This document shows positions 32,263 to 41,647 of a DNA stretch of 64,000 nucleotides, in pieces (position 1 is the first letter of the stretch; each line of letters begins with the position of its first letter). The notes beneath the pieces are model-generated. The model was not told where the DNA came from and did not search any database. It saw only the letters and a list, made by a program, of their open reading frames with translations. The DNA comes from Pseudomonadota bacterium (GTDB lineage Bacteria > Pseudomonadota > Gammaproteobacteria > Steroidobacterales > Steroidobacteraceae), in contig JAJZSQ010000005.1 in assembly GCA_021849615.1 (NCBI GenBank), positions 576 through 64,575 on the forward strand. The letters are read 5' to 3'. Position numbers and translations under genes: made by a program.

Positions 32263-33564
32263 TCACTGGGTGCGCGGTGAGATCGTCGGGATCTGCAGCG
32301 GGAGTTCTTCCCCGGCGAGCGTGTCGTCGTCGTGGCCGAGCGACGGAATGCCCGGCAGGGTGTCGTTGGGGTTGCTGCGTGCGTGCGGCATGCGTTCATC
32401 GAGATAGACCAGCTCGTGCTTGCCGATCAGCACCACGTCCCCGTCGCGCAGGTAGTGCCGGTGCACGCGCAGGGATCGCACGTACAGTCCGTTGGTACTG
32501 TTGAGATCCTCGATGATGCACGCCTGGTTGGTCGTGGTGATCTGGCAGTGATGGCGGCTGATGAAGCGGCTGTCGATCTGCAGGTCGTTGTCCGGGGTGC
32601 GGCCGATGATGATGCGCCCGGGCAGCAGCGGGATTTCCTGCTGCGTGCGGCTGCCGTCGAGCACCTGCAGGCGCGCGAGCGGCGGCATCGCCGCTTCGCG
32701 CCGCGGTCGCTGGCGCACCGAGGTGGTGGTCGCCATGCCCTCGGGCCGCGCGGCAAACTCCACCCATTGCAGCTCACTCACCGCGCTGGCGATGTCTGCG
32801 GCCGTGACTTGATCGCGATCGTCGCTGTACGCGGCCATCATGGCCGTATCGCACAGCGTGTTGATCAGGCGGGGGACCCCGCCGCTGTAGCGGTGAATCT
32901 CGGCGAACGTGTCGGGGGCGAAGATCTCGCGCTCTGCGCCGCCGGCGACGGCGAGGCGGTGGCGGATGTACTCGGTGGTCTCCTCGGCGCAGAGCGCCGA
33001 GAGGTGCAGGCGCAGCCGCACGCGCTGGTTCAGCTGCACCAGCTCCGGAGCGTCGAGCTTGGCGTTGAGCTCCGGTTGGCCGGCCAGAATGATGCGCAGC
33101 ACCTTCTCCTTGGTGGTCTCGACCCCCGAGAGCAGGCGGATCTCCTCGAGCACGCGCTGGGAGAGGTTCTGCGCCTCATCGACGATCAGCAGCACGCGCC
33201 GGCCGGCCGCGTACTGCTCGATGAGGAAGTTGTTCAGGGTCACCAGCAGCTCGCTCTTCTTCATCTTGAAGGGCGAGAAGCCGAACTGCGCGAGCACGGA
33301 CTGCAGGAAGTCGACAGCCGAGACCTGCGTCTGGTTGATCTGGGCGACCACGACGTCCTGCGGCACTTCGCGCAGGAAAGACTCGATCAGCGTGGTCTTG
33401 CCCGCCCCGATCTCCCCGGTGATCACCACGAATCCGTCGGCGAACCAGATCGTCGACTCCATGTACGCCTTGGCCCGGGCGTGCTGTTTGGAGAGGAATA
33501 GGAATTGGGGGTCGGGACTGAGCCGAAAGGGCAGTTCCTTCAGATGAAACGGCTCGATGTACAT
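32263..33564 (-). CDS. ExeA/GspA-like AAA ATPase fused to an FHA domain
   Basis: 433 residues. Residues 1-270 are an ExeA-type ATPase: MYIEPFHLKELPFRLSPDP, Walker A GEIGAGKT (about 50-57), Walker B LLIVDEAQN (about 126), then LAGQPELNAKL and GVPRLINTLCD. Residues about 310-395 form an FHA phosphopeptide-binding domain: RIIIGRTPDNDLQID, SRHHCQI and NSTNGLYV. The usual peptidoglycan-binding domain and transmembrane helix of ExeA are absent and no GspB or secretion gene is near. It is the last gene of a darP-purE-purK set, 11 bases after purK. FHA fusion implies control by Ser/Thr phosphorylation. Confidence 0.85.
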   Translation of the reverse strand: MYIEPFHLKELPFRLSPDPQFLFLSKQHARAKAYMESTIWFADGFVVITGEIGAGKTTLIESFLREVPQDVVVAQINQTQVSAVDFLQSVLAQFGFSPFKMKKSELLVTLNNFLIEQYAAGRRVLLIVDEAQNLSQRVLEEIRLLSGVETTKEKVLRIILAGQPELNAKLDAPELVQLNQRVRLRLHLSALCAEETTEYIRHRLAVAGGAEREIFAPDTFAEIHRYSGGVPRLINTLCDTAMMAAYSDDRDQVTAADIASAVSELQWVEFAARPEGMATTTSVRQRPRREAAMPPLARLQVLDGSRTQQEIPLLPGRIIIGRTPDNDLQIDSRFISRHHCQITTTNQACIIEDLNSTNGLYVRSLRVHRHYLRDGDVVLIGKHELVYLDERMPHARSNPNDTLPGIPSLGHDDDTLAGEELPLQIPTISPRTQ

Positions 33565-33575
33565 GGCATCGTATG

Positions 33576-34685
33576 CTACGGCAGGCGCACAGCCGGGGCC
33601 ACCTGGGCGAGCACACGGCGCGAGAGCCGGTCACGCAGCGCCGCGGTGGGCTCGACCAGCGTGCAGTGCCCGAGCTTGCGCCCCGGCCGGGGCTGTTTGC
33701 CATAATCGTGCAGGTGCAGGCCGGGAATCCCGAGCAGCGCCTCGCGTGCGGGCATCTCGCCGATCAGGTTGATCATGGCGCTGTGGCCGGTCGGACGGGT
33801 CGAGCCGAGCGGCAGCCCGAGAATCGCCCGCAGGTGGTTCTCGAACTGACTCGTGACGCTGCCCTCGATGGTCCAGTGGCCGGAGTTGTGGACCCGCGGG
33901 GCCATCTCGTTGGCGATCAGCCGGCCCTTGCGCACGAAGAACTCGATGTTGAGCACCCCGGCGTAACGGAAGTGCGACAGGCAGCGGGTGAGGTAATCGA
34001 CCGCGGTGCGCTGCCAGCGCGCCGTGCCGTAGGGCGCGCGGGTCACCCGCAGGATGCCCTCAGCGTGAACGTTGCCGTTCAGCGGATAGAAGACGGTCTC
34101 CCCGCGCGTGCTGCGCGCTCCGATGATCGACACTTCGCACTCGAAGGGCACCCATTCCTCGTAGATGAGCGGCACACTGCCGAGGCTCTGCCAGGCGCGC
34201 TCGAGATCCTCGTGCGAGCCGATGCGCATCTGGCCCTTGCCGTCGTAGCCCATGCGGCGGGTCTTGAGGACCCCCGGCAGACCGATCTCACGCACGGCTC
34301 GCTCGAGCTGGGCGCGCGAGCCGACGGCGCGCCAACGTGTGGTGGGGATGTCGAGCCGCTCGAACAGACGCTTCTCCGCGACACGATCCTGGGCGGTGGC
34401 GAGTGCAGGCACCGGCGGGCAGATGCGCGCCCGGCGCGCCCCCGCGGCATGCTTGCGCAGCGCCTCGACCGAGATGTTCTCCCAGTCGAAAGTCAGCGCC
34501 TGACAGTGCTGCGAGAGCCACTTCAGCACCTTCGGGTCGGTGAACTGCGCATGGACCACGGGGGCGACCTTGCCGGCCGGCGCCTCGCGCGACGGATCGA
34601 GGAAGAGGAAATCGAGCCCGAGCGGATAACCGGCGAGCGCCATCATGCGGCCGAGCTGGCCGCCGCCGATGATGCCGACGGTCAC
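33576..34685 (-). CDS. purK: N5-carboxyaminoimidazole ribonucleotide synthase PurK
   Basis: PurK carboxylates AIR with ATP and bicarbonate in purine synthesis. The 369-residue ATP-grasp protein starts [20 protein letters not shown], has [10 protein letters not shown] and [14 protein letters not shown] for ATP, and ends its core with [17 protein letters not shown]. Its ATG overlaps the purE stop by 4 bases, so the two are translationally coupled. The product passes to PurE for mutation to CAIR. Confidence 0.96.
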   Translation of the reverse strand: MTVGIIGGGQLGRMMALAGYPLGLDFLFLDPSREAPAGKVAPVVHAQFTDPKVLKWLSQHCQALTFDWENISVEALRKHAAGARRARICPPVPALATAQDRVAEKRLFERLDIPTTRWRAVGSRAQLERAVREIGLPGVLKTRRMGYDGKGQMRIGSHEDLERAWQSLGSVPLIYEEWVPFECEVSIIGARSTRGETVFYPLNGNVHAEGILRVTRAPYGTARWQRTAVDYLTRCLSHFRYAGVLNIEFFVRKGRLIANEMAPRVHNSGHWTIEGSVTSQFENHLRAILGLPLGSTRPTGHSAMINLIGEMPAREALLGIPGLHLHDYGKQPRPGRKLGHCTLVEPTAALRDRLSRRVLAQVAPAVRLP

Positions 34686-35179
34686 GAGCGCACCGCGCGC
34701 GGATCGGGATGCGCCAGGACTGCGGCGGTCTGCGCGCTGCGAAATTTATCGAGCGCCGCGGCCACTTCGGCGTGCTTGTTGGCGAGAATCGAGGCGGCGC
34801 ACAGTGCCGCGTTGGCCGCGCCGGCCGGTCCGATCGCGAAGGTCGCAACCGGCACTCCGCTTGGCATCTGCACGATCGACAGCAGCGAATCGATGCCGCC
34901 GAGGGTCTTCGACTGCACCGGCACGCCGAGCACCGGCAGAGACGTCTTGGCCGCCGTCATGCCCGGCAGGTGCGCCGCGCCGCCGGCCCCGGCAATGATC
35001 ACCTCGAGGCCGCGACCGCGGGCGCTCGCGGCGTACTCGAACAGCAGGTCCGGGGTGCGGTGCGCGGAGACCACCCGCACTTCGTAGGCGATGGCGAGTT
35101 TGTCCAACATGTCGGCGGCGGCGCGCAGCGTCTCCCAGTCCGACGTGGATCCCATGATGATGCCAACGAGCGTATTCAT
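34682..35179 (-). CDS. purE: N5-CAIR mutase PurE
   Basis: 165 residues, class I Pur[49 protein letters not shown] and [22 protein letters not shown] at 35177-35179 is the family start. A TAGAAT hexamer (35187-35192), which contains the stop codon of darP, ends 7 bases before this ATG, so a promoter may sit at the end of darP in addition to read-through. PurK follows with a 4-base overlap. Confidence 0.96.
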   Translation of the reverse strand: MNTLVGIIMGSTSDWETLRAAADMLDKLAIAYEVRVVSAHRTPDLLFEYAASARGRGLEVIIAGAGGAAHLPGMTAAKTSLPVLGVPVQSKTLGGIDSLLSIVQMPSGVPVATFAIGPAGAANAALCAASILANKHAEVAAALDKFRSAQTAAVLAHPDPRAVRS

Positions 35180-35189
35180 CCGCGGGATT

Positions 35190-35705
35190 CTACCCAAGGA
35201 GGCCGCGCAGCGCGCGAAACAGCGCCCTGCCGGCCGGACCCTGCGTCGCCGCGCCGGCGGGCCGCTCGGCGCGAGCTGCGCGCACCAGGCGCTGCCAGTG
35301 GGCGCGTTCGAGCTCGGGCCGGGCCGCCTCGAGCGCCGCGAGTGCCGCATCGCCTTCCTCGAGCAGCCGCGCACGCCAGTATTCGGCGCGCTTGAAGCGC
35401 TCGGTCTCCTCCGCGTCGCGCTCGCTGCGCGCCGCGAGTGCGCGGCGGATCGGCTCCGGATCGATCTGGCGCATCAGTTTGCCGATGTACTGCCGCTGGC
35501 GCGCCAGCGCGGCGCGGCTGCGCAGGCCGCGTGCTTCGCGCACCGCATCGAGTAGCGGTCCGGGCAGATCGAGCGCCGCGAGGTCCTGCTCGCGCAGTGC
35601 GATCAGCGTCTCCCCGAGGTCCTGCGCGGCGTGGGCGGCGCGTTTGCGCGCGCTCTTGCTCGGCGGCTCCTGGTGCAGGGGTTCATCGGTCTCAGGGGCG
35701 CGCAT
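35190..35705 (-). CDS. darP: Ribosome-associated protein DarP (YjgA/UPF0307)
   Basis: 171 residues. The YjgA family shows [54 protein letters not shown] and the [17 protein letters not shown] helix, all present. DarP binds late 50S assembly intermediates. It lies directly upstream of purE on the same strand (10 bases between). Confidence 0.92.
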   Translation of the reverse strand: MRAPETDEPLHQEPPSKSARKRAAHAAQDLGETLIALREQDLAALDLPGPLLDAVREARGLRSRAALARQRQYIGKLMRQIDPEPIRRALAARSERDAEETERFKRAEYWRARLLEEGDAALAALEAARPELERAHWQRLVRAARAERPAGAATQGPAGRALFRALRGLLG

Positions 35706-35831
35706 GGGGGCGATGGGGTGAGCGACGGTCCATGACTGCTACACTAGCGCATTCCGCCCGGCCGCGTGAGCACGGCGGCCGCGTCCGCCGGCCGGCCCGG
35801 TCGGGGACCGTCAGCCCAGCGAGGATTTTCC

Positions 35832-37178
35832 ATGTCACAGGCGCTCGAGCCGCACGACCGCACCGCATCGCTTGAGGACGCCGTCCGCTGCGCGCTCGAG
35901 GAGTCGGCCCGCCTCGGTGCGAGCGAAGCCGAGGCCGACGCGAGCATCGGCCAGGGGCTCGGCGTCACCGTGCGGCTCGGGGACGTCGAGACGATCGAGT
36001 ATCAGCGCGATCGGGGCATGGCCGTCACGGTGTACTTCGGCCGGCGCAAGGGCTCGGCGAGCACCGCCGATCTGAGCGCAGCGGCCGTGCGGGCCAGCGT
36101 CGAGAAGGCCTGCGCGCTCGCCCGCTACACCGCGGAGGATCCGTACGCGGGCCTGGCCGACCCCGAAGCGCTCGCGCGCGACATTCCGGACCTGGATCTC
36201 GATCATCCCTGGGCGCTCACGGCCGAGGCGGCCATCGACATCGCCAAGCGCTGCGAGCGCTCCGGCATGGCTGTCGATGCGCGCATCACCAACTCCGAGG
36301 GGGCCTCGGTCAGTACGCAACGCCACACGGCCGTGTACGGCAACTCCCTGGGGTTTCTCGCCGGGTATTCCGGCACCAATCATTCGGTCAGCTGCGCGCT
36401 GCTCGCCCAGGAGGGCGAGCAGATGCAGCGGGACTACTGGTACTCGGCGGCACGCGATGCGCTCGAGCTCGAATCCGCCGAGGCGATCGGCGTGGCGGCC
36501 GGTGAACGGGCCTGCGCGCGCCTCGGGGCGCGCCGTCTCACCACGCGGCGCGCCCCGGTGTTGTTCTCCCCGGAGATGGCGCGCGGCCTGGTGCAGCATT
36601 TCCTCGCGGCGGTGAGCGGCTCGAGTCAGTATCGTAAGGCCTCGTTCCTGCTCGATGCGGCCGGTGAGCCGGTCTTCCCGGCGTTCGTGCGCATGAGCGA
36701 GCGGCCGCACATCGCGAAGGGTCTCGGCAGCGCTCCGTTCGATGCCGAGGGGGTCGCCACACGCGATCGGGAGCTCATCGAGGCCGGGCGGCTGCAGGGC
36801 TATGTGCTCGGCAGCTACTCGGCGCGGCGCCTGGGCCTGAAGACCACCGGCAATGCCGGCGGGATCCACAATCTGCTGGTCGGCTCCGATGCCGCCTGCT
36901 CGCGCGAGGCGCTGCTCGGCCAGATGGGCTCGGGTCTGTGGGTCACGGAACTGATGGGGCAGGGCGTCAACGGTGTGACCGGGGATTATTCGCGCGGGGC
37001 GAGCGGCTTCTGGGTCGAGAACGGCGCGATCGCCTTCCCGGTGCAGGAGGTCACGATCGCCGGCAACCTGCGCCAGATGTTCGAGCAGATCGTGGCGCTC
37101 GGCGATGACATCGATGCCCGCGCCTCGATCCGCTGTGGCTCGCTGCTGGTCGGGGAGATGACCATCGCCGGGGAGTGA
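35832..37178 (+). CDS. pmbA: Metalloprotease subunit PmbA (TldE)
   Basis: TldE/PmbA, 448 residues, pairs with TldD to make a cytoplasmic Zn protease that processes peptides such as microcin B17 and degrades CcdA. Characteristic blocks: VTVRLGDVETIEYQRDRGM, TAEDPYAGLADP, GYSGTNHSVSCALLAQ, SSQYRKASFLLDAAG, GNAGGIHNLLV and MGQGVNGVTGDYSRGASGFW. TldE lacks the metal site, as expected. ATG 35832 follows the AGCGAGGA ribosome binding site. tldD is not in the window. It is divergent from darP. Confidence 0.95.
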   Translation: MSQALEPHDRTASLEDAVRCALEESARLGASEAEADASIGQGLGVTVRLGDVETIEYQRDRGMAVTVYFGRRKGSASTADLSAAAVRASVEKACALARYTAEDPYAGLADPEALARDIPDLDLDHPWALTAEAAIDIAKRCERSGMAVDARITNSEGASVSTQRHTAVYGNSLGFLAGYSGTNHSVSCALLAQEGEQMQRDYWYSAARDALELESAEAIGVAAGERACARLGARRLTTRRAPVLFSPEMARGLVQHFLAAVSGSSQYRKASFLLDAAGEPVFPAFVRMSERPHIAKGLGSAPFDAEGVATRDRELIEAGRLQGYVLGSYSARRLGLKTTGNAGGIHNLLVGSDAACSREALLGQMGSGLWVTELMGQGVNGVTGDYSRGASGFWVENGAIAFPVQEVTIAGNLRQMFEQIVALGDDIDARASIRCGSLLVGEMTIAGE

Positions 37179-37265
37179 GCCGCCGGCGGCCGGCCCGCCG
37201 TGTGCGCGCCGGTGGCTGAGAGGCCGTTATCGCCGTCGCGGCGGGTCTCAGCCTACACTGCCGCC

Positions 37266-38699
37266 ATGCACGCCTCGAACAGCGCCCCGGCCCACTCCCC
37301 CTTCGCCTCGCTGCGCCTGCTCGCCGGCCAGGCGCTCAGCCGCGCCGCCGGTGCGCCCCTGGTCGGTGGCAACCGCGTCGAGCTGCTGATCGACGGGGAG
37401 GCGCATTTCCGCGCCTGGGCGGAGCTGATCGAATCGGCGCGCCACTACGTGCTGCTGGAGAACTACATCATCGCCGACGATGCCGTCGGCCGGCGGTTTC
37501 GTGAGCTGTTGATCGCGCGCGCGCGCGCCGGCGTCGCGGTGGCGCTGATCCATGATTGGTTCGGCACCTTCGGCAACGCGCCCCGCTCGTTCTTCGCACC
37601 GCTGCGCGCCGCCGGCGTCGCGGTGCGCGCCTTCAACCGTCCGCGCGTGGAGAGTCCGCTCGGCTGGGTCGGGCGCGATCACCGCAAGCTGCTGGTGGTC
37701 GATGGACAGATCGGCTCGATCTCCGGGGTGTGCCTCGCGGCCAAATGGCTCGGCGACAGCGCGCACGGCATCGCGCCCTGGCGCGACAGCGGGCTGCTGA
37801 TCGGCGGACCCGCCGTGGCCGACATCGAGGCGGCGTTTCGCGACAGCTGGGCCGGTCTCGGGGCGCCCCTGGAGTTTGCCCCCGCGCCGCTGTCGGCGCC
37901 GAGCGGCGAGGTGGCGCTGCGGGTCATCGCGACGCAACCGGCGCACGGGGCGATGTACCGGCTGGATGCCCTGATTGCCGCGATGGCGACCCAGAGTCTG
38001 TGGATCAGCGACGCTTACTTCGTCGGCATTCCCACCTACGTGCGCGGTCTGGCCGCCGCGGCCGACGACGGTGTCGACGTGCGGTTGCTGGTGCCGGGCA
38101 ACAACAATCTGCCGGCGGTCGGAGCGCTCTCGCGCGCCGGCTATCGTCCGCTGCTCGAGGCGGGCATCCGGGTGTTCGAGTGGAACGGCAGCATGATGCA
38201 CGCCAAGACCGCGGTCGCCGATGGCCGCTGGGCGCGGGTCGGCTCCTCGAACCTGAATCTCTCCAGCTGGCTCGCCAACTGCGAGATCGATGCGGCCGTG
38301 GAGGACGTCGGGTTCGCCGAACGGATGCAGGAGCAGTTCCTGCGCGACCTCGACAACGCCACGGAGTTGACGCTGCGGGGCCGGCGGCCGCAGCTGCGCG
38401 CCGCCCACGGACGCCAGTTGCGCAGCGGCAGCTCCTCGCGGGCCGCCGCGAGCGCATTGCGCCTCGCGAACACGGTCGGCGCGGCGATCGCCAACCGGCG
38501 GGTGCTCGGGGACTCCGAGCGCGGCGTGCTCACCTTCTCCGGCGGTGCGCTGGTGGCGCTCGCCGTCCTCGGGTTCTGGCTGCCGGAGCTCCTGGCGTGG
38601 CCGCTGGCGGCATTTTGTGGCTGGCTGGGCCTGAGTCTGCTGTGGCGGCGCATCAAGCGCGTGCGGGCGCACCGTAAGGCGCTCGCAGAGCGTCGCTGA
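37266..38699 (+). CDS. Cardiolipin synthase-like phospholipase D
   Basis: 477 residues with two HKD motifs: HRKLLVVDG (about residue 139) and HAKTAVADG (about 315), each with following GSxN/ISGV-type strands (GSSNLNLSSW). This is the ClsB-type layout: no N-terminal transmembrane helices, but a C-terminal pair of hydrophobic stretches (GGALVALAVLGFWLPELLAW, AAFCGWLGLSLLW). It would make cardiolipin or transfer phosphatidyl groups at the inner membrane. The first H in the first motif (GRDHRK) and both Lys are intact. ATG 37266 is chosen by start similarity. Confidence 0.9.
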   Translation: MHASNSAPAHSPFASLRLLAGQALSRAAGAPLVGGNRVELLIDGEAHFRAWAELIESARHYVLLENYIIADDAVGRRFRELLIARARAGVAVALIHDWFGTFGNAPRSFFAPLRAAGVAVRAFNRPRVESPLGWVGRDHRKLLVVDGQIGSISGVCLAAKWLGDSAHGIAPWRDSGLLIGGPAVADIEAAFRDSWAGLGAPLEFAPAPLSAPSGEVALRVIATQPAHGAMYRLDALIAAMATQSLWISDAYFVGIPTYVRGLAAAADDGVDVRLLVPGNNNLPAVGALSRAGYRPLLEAGIRVFEWNGSMMHAKTAVADGRWARVGSSNLNLSSWLANCEIDAAVEDVGFAERMQEQFLRDLDNATELTLRGRRPQLRAAHGRQLRSGSSSRAAASALRLANTVGAAIANRRVLGDSERGVLTFSGGALVALAVLGFWLPELLAWPLAAFCGWLGLSLLWRRIKRVRAHRKALAERR

Positions 38700-38872
38700 C
38701 CGTCCGAGGGGGCCCGGGAGAGCAGCGGGGCCGGCGCCCACGGCGGCCGGCCTGGCCGGGGACAGGGCCGCCGGCCCGGGATGCGGGCGTTGGCGCGCAC
38801 CGGAACGTGCCTCGGGATAATATCGGCACTCGAGATCCTGCCGAGATGGGCTCCGTTCCCGAGGTGTCGACC

Positions 38873-39679
38873 ATGGAATCGAAATTCATTCTGGTGCTGC
38901 TGGCCTCCACGACCGGCGCGACGCAGTGCCTGCGCATCGCCTCGGTGATGAGCGAGCGTCTCGGCCAGAAGCTGCGGTTTGCGCACGTGGAGATCGGCCC
39001 ACGCTCGATCCTGCTGCCCTCGCAGGAGCAGCTCTCGGAGTACGAGGTCGAGCACCTGGTCGAACGCGAGCGGACCGAGACCGAGAAACTCAGCGCCCTC
39101 GTTGCGCAATGGACGCAGGAGAACGGCGTCTCCGCGCAGTTCGATCTGTACAAGGGCGATGAGTGGCGGGTCATGCGCCATTACCGCAAGACGGCCAGCA
39201 TGGTCGTGCTGGCCGCGCCGCATGCGCAGCCCATCGGGCACCGCGAGGCGCTGCGTGCGGCGCTGGTCCGTACGCGTCACCCCGTAGTGATGGTACCGCC
39301 CACCTGGGAAGGGGGCTTCGGTCGCCGGCTGATGGTGGGCTGGCGGGACGTGCCGCCGCTGCGCCGCGCGCTGCATGCGTTCCGGCCGTTCCTCGCGGCC
39401 GCCGATGAGGTCGAGGCGCTCGCGATCGATCAGGAGGAATCCGTGCTCGACGGGGCGCGCACGCTCCTCGGGCCCATCGCTCCGGCTGCCCGCTATCGGG
39501 CGGTGACCTCGGAAGGGCGGCGAACCGCGGCCGTGCTGCTCGAGGCAGCCACGGCATATCAGGCCGATGGGCTCGTGATGGGCGCCTTCCGGCGCGGGGA
39601 GATTCTCAACTGGCTGGTGCCGGGCACCTCGAGCCGGCTGATCCACTCGAGCTCAGTGCCGCTGCTGATGCATCCCTGA
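38873..39679 (+). CDS. Tandem universal stress protein (UspA-like)
   Basis: 268 residues, probably a UspE-like tandem. The second domain ends with the Usp signature YQADGLVMGAFRRGEILNWL then SSRLIHSSSVPLLMHP. The first domain (ILVLLASTTGATQCLRIA...; RKTASMVVLAAPHAQP...RTRHPVVMVPP) is more diverged. The ATP-binding G-2x-G-9x-G(S/T) pattern is altered, so nucleotide binding is uncertain. ATG 38873 is taken; ATG 38846 is 27 bases upstream. Upstream at 38817-38824 is an AT-rich GATAATAT that may be a -10 element. Confidence 0.82.
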   Translation: MESKFILVLLASTTGATQCLRIASVMSERLGQKLRFAHVEIGPRSILLPSQEQLSEYEVEHLVERERTETEKLSALVAQWTQENGVSAQFDLYKGDEWRVMRHYRKTASMVVLAAPHAQPIGHREALRAALVRTRHPVVMVPPTWEGGFGRRLMVGWRDVPPLRRALHAFRPFLAAADEVEALAIDQEESVLDGARTLLGPIAPAARYRAVTSEGRRTAAVLLEAATAYQADGLVMGAFRRGEILNWLVPGTSSRLIHSSSVPLLMHP

Positions 39680-39711
39680 GCGGGGCCCGTTCGGCCCGCT
39701 CGCGCAGGCCG

Positions 39712-40980
39712 TTACAGCCAGCCGAGGCCGCGGGCCAGCATGCTGATCGCCACCAGCAGGATCATCGGCACGAACACCTTCTTCAGGTGCACGTTCGACA
39801 TCCGGTTGAGTGTCTTCGCGCCGAGCATCGAGCCGCTGAGCACCCCGAGCGCCACCGGTGCGGCGATCATCGGGTCGATGTCTCCGCGCTGAAAGAAGAT
39901 CCCGGCGGAGGCGGCGGCCGTCACGCCGATCATGAAGTTGCTGGTGGTGGTCGAGACCTTCATCGGCAGGCGCATCGCGGTGTCCATCGCCAGCACCTTG
40001 AAGGTACCGCTGCCGATGCCGAGCAGTCCGGAAATCAGTCCCGCCACGTACATCATGCCGAAGCCGATGCGCACGTGCGCGACGTGATAGGGAATGTCCT
40101 GGTGCGTGCGGCGGTCCGAGTACGTGCCGGGCAGTTTCAGCCACGCGGCCCACTTGTGATTCTGAACACCGCGCGGCAGCTCCTCCCCGAGCCGCGCCAC
40201 GAGCGGGATGGCCGAGATCAGCAGCACGACGCCGAACACGACGAACAGCACCGTGTCGTTCAGCATCGAGGAGACCAGAGCGCCGCAGACGGCCCCCGCG
40301 GTCGTGGCGATTTCGAGGAACATTCCGACTCTGAGGTTGGTCATCCGATCGCGCACATAGGCCGCCGCTGCCCCGGAGGAGGTGGCGATCACGGACACGA
40401 TGGACGCGCCGATCGCGGTAGCGAACGACACGTGGAAGATGAGCGTCAGGATCGGCACGATGAACACACCGCCGCCGAGTCCGGCGAGGGCGCCGATGAA
40501 GCCGGCAAACACGCTGCTCAGCGCGATGAAGACCAGTGAGCCGAAGGTGTTGTTCGGGACGTCCGTCAGGCCCGGTCGGCCCAGATAGGCGCCTATCCCG
40601 AAGATGCTGAACAGCAGGATCGCCAGCACGATCGCGGTGATGATGACGTAGGTGCGATCCTTCTCGATCGCAAAGGCGGCAATCGAGACCGCGACTCTGA
40701 GCACCGGCGTGGCGAGCAGGACCAGGAGGCCCGCGGTGACGATCGCCACCGGCTCGAGGGCTTTCAGACCCGCGCCGACTTCCGCCAGAGTATCGGGGAA
40801 CGTCTCGTGGGGGAGACGGCCGAGCAGGCGCAGCGCGTAGTAGTAGAGGATTCCGCCCAGTATTACGGCAACGCTCAGGAGTACGCCGCCTCGCAACACG
40901 CCGCTGATGACGAGCTCAGTCTTGCGGATGAGGCTGTCATCCGGCCCGCCCGTCCTGTCGTTGACGGTGACGTTTGGCAT
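39712..40980 (-). CDS. TauE/SafE-family sulfite/anion exporter with N-terminal DUF1634-like region
   Basis: 422 residues, integral membrane protein. The C-terminal two thirds are TauE/SafE: two halves each with a glycine-rich repeat (FIGALAGLGGGVFIVPIL and LISGLLGIGSGTFKVLAMD), plus TAIGASIVSVIATSSGAAAAY. The N-terminal 130 residues (IRKTELVISGVLRGGVLLSV and three predicted helices) match DUF1634, which in most genomes is a separate gene beside TauE. Here the two are one polypeptide. It likely exports a small organic or sulfur anion. It is convergent with the Usp gene. Confidence 0.88.
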   Translation of the reverse strand: MPNVTVNDRTGGPDDSLIRKTELVISGVLRGGVLLSVAVILGGILYYYALRLLGRLPHETFPDTLAEVGAGLKALEPVAIVTAGLLVLLATPVLRVAVSIAAFAIEKDRTYVIITAIVLAILLFSIFGIGAYLGRPGLTDVPNNTFGSLVFIALSSVFAGFIGALAGLGGGVFIVPILTLIFHVSFATAIGASIVSVIATSSGAAAAYVRDRMTNLRVGMFLEIATTAGAVCGALVSSMLNDTVLFVVFGVVLLISAIPLVARLGEELPRGVQNHKWAAWLKLPGTYSDRRTHQDIPYHVAHVRIGFGMMYVAGLISGLLGIGSGTFKVLAMDTAMRLPMKVSTTTSNFMIGVTAAASAGIFFQRGDIDPMIAAPVALGVLSGSMLGAKTLNRMSNVHLKKVFVPMILLVAISMLARGLGWL

Positions 40981-41459
40981 CCGGGTGCCGGGCTGTGTCT
41001 GAATTTTTTTCTACTCGAGACCGTTGAGGGGTGAGACGCTCGATCGCAACGGTCCGCCTCACGGCGAGGGCGCTGCGGCGGCGACAGTCTACTGCTGCGC
41101 TGCAATTGCGACCGAAAAAAATAAAAAAAAGTCTTGCATCTGAGACTCACGGCCATCACTGACGGCCGCTGCGCGCAGTCGCGTGTCGCTCGAGTTGGCT
41201 GCCGCGAGGAGTGCGCGGCGTGTTGACTGTGGATATTTACAGCCATGAAGTGTGCGGCCGCGCCGGGGCGCGGCGGTCCGTCTCACCGGCCACGAGACCC
41301 TCGTGCGCCGTGCGGGCGAGGTGCGGCGCATCAGCGGGCAACCGGCGTACGGGGCGGGATGGGGACTGGGCCCGAGCGGCCGTGGCGAGTGCCGCAGCGC
41401 AGTGTCGCCGGTGCGCCGCGCCGCAAGATCCGGTTCGGAGTTTCCGGCCGCTGAAATAA
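40981..41459. other. 480-base intergenic region between the TauE-like gene and tRNA-Gln
   Basis: No convincing gene. A poly-A tract (about 41116-41132) on the plus strand is, on the minus strand, a U-rich run preceded by a weak AGTCT/AGACT hairpin, which looks like a poor terminator. Short open frames on the plus strand between 41211 and 41459 are Arg/Gly/Ala-rich and look like GC-rich noise. Confidence 0.4.
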
Positions 41460-41485
41460 CGAAGCCCGCCGTGCGGCGGGCTTCG
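41460..41485 (-). terminator. Terminator after tRNA-Gln
   Basis: CGAAGCCCGCC (41460-41470) pairs with GGCGGGCTTCG (41475-41485) around GTGC. On the minus strand it lies 8 bases after the tRNA 3' end and is followed by a short U-rich stretch (GTTATTT). Confidence 0.75.
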
Positions 41486-41492
41486 TGCGTGT

Positions 41493-41566
41493 TGGCTGGG
41501 GGACTAGGATTCGAACCTAGGTAAACGGAGTCAGAGTCCGTTGTCCTACCACTAGACGATCCCCCA
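41493..41566 (-). tRNA. tRNA-Gln (CUG anticodon)
   Basis: On the minus strand a complete cloverleaf reads TGGGGGA (acceptor), D-arm around TCTAGTGGTAGGA, anticodon stem ACGGA/TCCGT with loop CTCTGAC (anticodon CTG), T-arm CTAGG-TTCGAAT-CCTAG, acceptor TCCCCCA, discriminator G and an encoded CCA. It reads glutamine CAG codons. A terminator follows and a promoter precedes it. Confidence 0.96.
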
Positions 41567-41610
41567 AGTCTCGATCGGCATGCCTGCCGGGCGGATCGCG
41601 CCGAGGCCGC

Positions 41611-41640
41611 TATTGAAGCGTGCCTCGGCGGGACCTGCAA
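41611..41640 (-). promoter_or_regulatory. Probable tRNA-Gln promoter
   Basis: On the minus strand TTGCAG (41635-41640) and TCAATA (41611-41616) are 18 bases apart. Transcription would start about 38 bases before the tRNA 5' end. Confidence 0.45.
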
Positions 41641-41647
41641 GTCGAGG

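Noticed and set aside
32263-33564. Type II secretion (exeA/gspA) locus
   Set aside because: No gspB or other gsp gene nearby, and the protein has FHA in place of the peptidoglycan-binding part.
41211-41459. Small Arg/Gly/Ala-rich open frames as a gene
   Set aside because: Overlapping frames all show the same GC-driven composition, no ribosome site and no family resemblance.
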